DNA of 15,293 nucleotides, from the NCBI GenBank assembly GCA_030613045.1, contig JAUWMS010000007.1:1-15293 (forward strand). Direction: 5' to 3'. Shown here piece by piece: positions 13,857 to 15,293 of the stretch. Origin of the DNA: Candidatus Latescibacterota bacterium (GTDB taxonomy: Bacteria > Latescibacterota > 4484-107). Position numbers and translations under genes: made by a program. Under the pieces are notes generated by a model. That model had not been told where the DNA came from, did no database searches, and was given only the letters and a program-made list of their open reading frames with translations. Numbering within the stretch: position 1 is the first letter of the stretch; each line of letters opens with the position of its first letter.

Positions 13857-14125
13857 TCGAAAGGACAACTCTTCCATCCGGCATAAAAGGAGGAAGAAGA
13901 CGAAAAGGATCGGGGAACATTAAGATACGAAATTTTGGGGAAGGGCGCAAGAAGTTTTTGCGAGGGGATTGTAGGGTATGCCCACCATTCGGAAGATGAC
14001 CATGATATTGATTTTTTTCAGAGATAGGCAAGGCCCTTGTTCATCCAAGGGCAAGAGCACTGATCACGGAGTCTGGGAACCCGCAAGCGATGCGTGAAGG
14101 TACGCAGACGTTGCGGGTTTTTTTT
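13857..14125 (+). ncRNA. Candidate small RNA between a promoter and an intrinsic terminator
   Basis: About 270 nt lie between the promoter at 13822-13850 and the terminator at 14079-14125. No convincing protein is encoded. Visible local structure includes CGCAA/TTGCG (about 13947-13962) and GCCCTTG/CAAGGGC (14033-14039 with 14046-14052, 6-nt loop). I do not recognise 6S, SRP, tmRNA, RNase P or T-box signatures. Boundaries are inferred only. It could instead be a regulatory leader for the downstream zinc-ribbon gene, but that gene has its own promoter. Confidence 0.4.
14079..14125 (+). terminator. Strong intrinsic (Rho-independent) terminator
   Basis: CCCGCAA (14080-14086) pairs with TTGCGGG (14111-14117), followed at once by eight T (14118-14125). 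An inner TGCGT/ACGCA stem (14091-14095 with 14102-14106, loop GAAGGT) extends the structure. It is by far the clearest intrinsic terminator in the window, and no plus-strand gene precedes it. Confidence 0.85.
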
Positions 14126-14169
14126 GGGGAGGCTTCGGGGGAGAAAAAGTTTTTTTGTGAAAAATGGGG

Positions 14170-14198
14170 TTGACTCTCCCGGAACAATGTATTACATT
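14170..14198 (+). promoter_or_regulatory. Sigma-70-like promoter for the zinc-ribbon/RNase HI pair
   Basis: TTGACT (14170-14175), a 17-bp spacer and TACATT (14193-14198) predict a start near 14206 and a leader of about 190 nt. The leader contains a CAGAGGA/TCCTCTG hairpin (14286-14306). Confidence 0.5.
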
Positions 14199-14394
14199 AC
14201 AAATTACTCAGAATAGGGGGGGCAGCAAGGCAACTATCCGGTACCGTTTGGCGGTTTCATTTCGAACTACTGCACCGAGCGTGCGCAGAGGAATTTGTCT
14301 CCTCTGTTGCGATCTCTGTGGCAAAAAAAAGAAGACAAACCCAGCCGAGTATAAGCAGATCGTTCTGGATCCCAAACAGGAAGGGGGTACCATC

Positions 14395-15105
14395 GTGGAA
14401 GAAGATCTGATCATCTTGCTGGATCTTCAAACCGTTGACCATAGAATCAACCAACTAAGGAGGGACAAAGGGGATTATCCGAAACGCATAGAAGTTTTGG
14501 AGGAAGCACTGCAAGAGGCCGAAGAACTTTTGCAGACGCAGCAGGACCGCGTTACCGAGTTGAAGAAAGTGGGGCGTCATTACGAACGCGAGTTGGCGCA
14601 GGCGAACGAAGCGCTGAAAAGTCATGAGGCGCGGCTTTACGAGGTGAAGACCAATAAGGAATACGATGCGCTTCAACACGAGATCGAGGCGTGGCGCGAC
14701 ACTGTGGATCAGAACGAGACGAGTCTCGTGGAGACGATGACGGAACTGGAAGGGCTGACGGCCAAGACCGAGGGGGAGGCGGAGGCATCGGAAGAGGTAA
14801 AGCAGGCCAGGCGCGTTGAGATTGAATCGCTGAAGTCGAAATTAGATGTGATCGAGACCCAGATCGAGCAGGAGCAGCAAGCGCGTGAGAAATTGACCCA
14901 GGGGGTGAAACCTCGATTGCTTGCGGGGTACGAACGCATCCGGAAGGCCAAAGGAGACGCCGTGGCAAGGGTGACGAGACAGGCCTGCGGTGGGTGTTTT
15001 ACCCGGCTGCCCCCCCAGCTTATGGCGGAACTTCGAAAACGAAGCCGGATCATTCACTGCGAGAATTGCGGCCGCATGTTGGTATGGGATGAAAGGAGTA
15101 CCTGA
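14395..15105 (+). CDS. C4-type zinc ribbon coiled-coil protein (zf-RING_7 / CT398-like)
   Basis: With the GTG start at 14395 the protein has 236 residues, the usual family length. Residues 2-190 are mostly a long charged coiled coil (EEDLIILLDLQTVDHRINQLR at the front; KTNKEYDALQHEI at 86-97 is a family hallmark). The end is a C4 zinc ribbon with Cys198, Cys201, Cys222 and Cys225 (ACGGCF and HCENCGRMLVW). The frame is open upstream to 14164, but that extension is unlike the family and crosses the predicted leader; a GGAAGGGGG ribosome site supports the GTG. The family is widespread and its biochemical role is uncertain (nucleic-acid or chaperone-like functions have been proposed). It is followed by RNase HI with one base between stop and start, a pairing seen in many bacteria. 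Confidence 0.9.
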   Translation: MEEDLIILLDLQTVDHRINQLRRDKGDYPKRIEVLEEALQEAEELLQTQQDRVTELKKVGRHYERELAQANEALKSHEARLYEVKTNKEYDALQHEIEAWRDTVDQNETSLVETMTELEGLTAKTEGEAEASEEVKQARRVEIESLKSKLDVIETQIEQEQQAREKLTQGVKPRLLAGYERIRKAKGDAVARVTRQACGGCFTRLPPQLMAELRKRSRIIHCENCGRMLVWDERST

Positions 15106-15106
15106 T

Positions 15107-15293
15107 TTGGAGCGCTGTACGATCTACGTGGACGGTGCGTCGAAGGGAAATCCCGGTCCGGCCGGGATCGGAGTAGCGATCCATGAAGCGGACCGCACGG
15201 TATTCGAGGAAGGTCGGTACGTGGGGGAAATGACCAACAATATGGCCGAATATCGAGCGCTGGTGTTTGGTTTGGAGAAAGCCATTGAATTGG
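15107..15293 (+). CDS. rnhA: Ribonuclease HI family protein, C-terminus cut by window edge
   Basis: Sixty-two codons are visible from a TTG start at 15107, which is set by AAAGGAG (15092-15098) 8 nt upstream. The frame reads YVDGASKGNPGPAGIGVAI (7-25), the first active-site strand with catalytic Asp9, then NNMAEYRALVFGLEKAIEL (44-62) with catalytic Glu48. The other two catalytic Asp residues lie beyond the window. The enzyme degrades the RNA strand of RNA-DNA hybrids, acting on R-loops and primers in the cytoplasm. The start lies one base past the stop of the zinc-ribbon gene, with the ribosome site inside that gene, so translation is probably coupled. Confidence 0.93.
   Translation, partial: MERCTIYVDGASKGNPGPAGIGVAIHEADRTVFEEGRYVGEMTNNMAEYRALVFGLEKAIEL

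Noticed and set aside
13978..14097. Plus-strand 39-codon frame starting MPTIRKMTMILIFF
   Set aside because: Its stop lies inside the intrinsic terminator, its ribosome site is poor, and its composition is not convincing. I treat the interval as non-coding RNA.
14164..14394. N-terminal extension of the zinc-ribbon protein frame
   Set aside because: It begins ahead of the predicted promoter and its residues do not resemble the family. The GTG at 14395 has a ribosome site and gives the normal length.
1..15293. CRISPR array anywhere in the window
   Set aside because: No regularly spaced direct repeats of about 28-37 bp were seen. The repeats present are palindromic or low-complexity. Any array for the cas8b locus must be outside.

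Overview
The window looks like chromosomal DNA from an uncultivated bacterium, most likely in or near the FCB superphylum (a Latescibacterota-like lineage would fit, but I cannot fix the phylum). Three things point that way: a 31-residue AURKAIP1/COX24-type ribosomal small protein, a heparinase II/III plus Gfo/Idh/MocA sugar-degradation gene set, and many short dispersed palindromic or low-complexity repeats between genes and even inside one gene. Promoters resemble sigma-70 sites with 17-bp spacing.

Left edge (1-1428): a truncated minus-strand gene, open to the window edge, encodes the N-terminal 360 residues of a Cas8b/Csh1 (TM1802-family) type I-B CRISPR effector subunit. It has its own promoter. 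Divergent from it is a lone PTS EIIB of the mannose/sorbose family (1429-1944).

Middle (2001-10465): a mostly minus-strand metabolic region encodes a 1068-residue heparinase II/III-like polysaccharide lyase, a Gfo/Idh/MocA oxidoreductase, a zinc-dependent medium-chain dehydrogenase and a short-chain dehydrogenase. Together they suggest breakdown of a uronic-acid-containing glycan and oxidation or reduction of the sugars released. A plus-strand B12-binding radical SAM gene with a DUF4070-type tail (HpnP-like family) sits among them. The lyase carries two in-frame low-complexity insertions that match repeat families found elsewhere in the window. The spacers hold palindromes and a MITE-like element.

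Right part (10466-13641): a minus-strand housekeeping group holds sppA, an FmdB-type zinc ribbon gene, an HU gene, the 31-residue ribosomal protein gene and tRNA-Arg(CCG). Between the FmdB-type gene and the HU gene lie two tandem nested double hairpins (12146-12277) whose stems differ by compensatory changes. This is the most unusual structure in the window.

Right edge (13642-15293): a promoter and a strong intrinsic terminator bracket about 270 bp with no convincing protein, a candidate small RNA. A C4-type zinc-ribbon coiled-coil protein and a closely coupled, truncated RNase HI follow.
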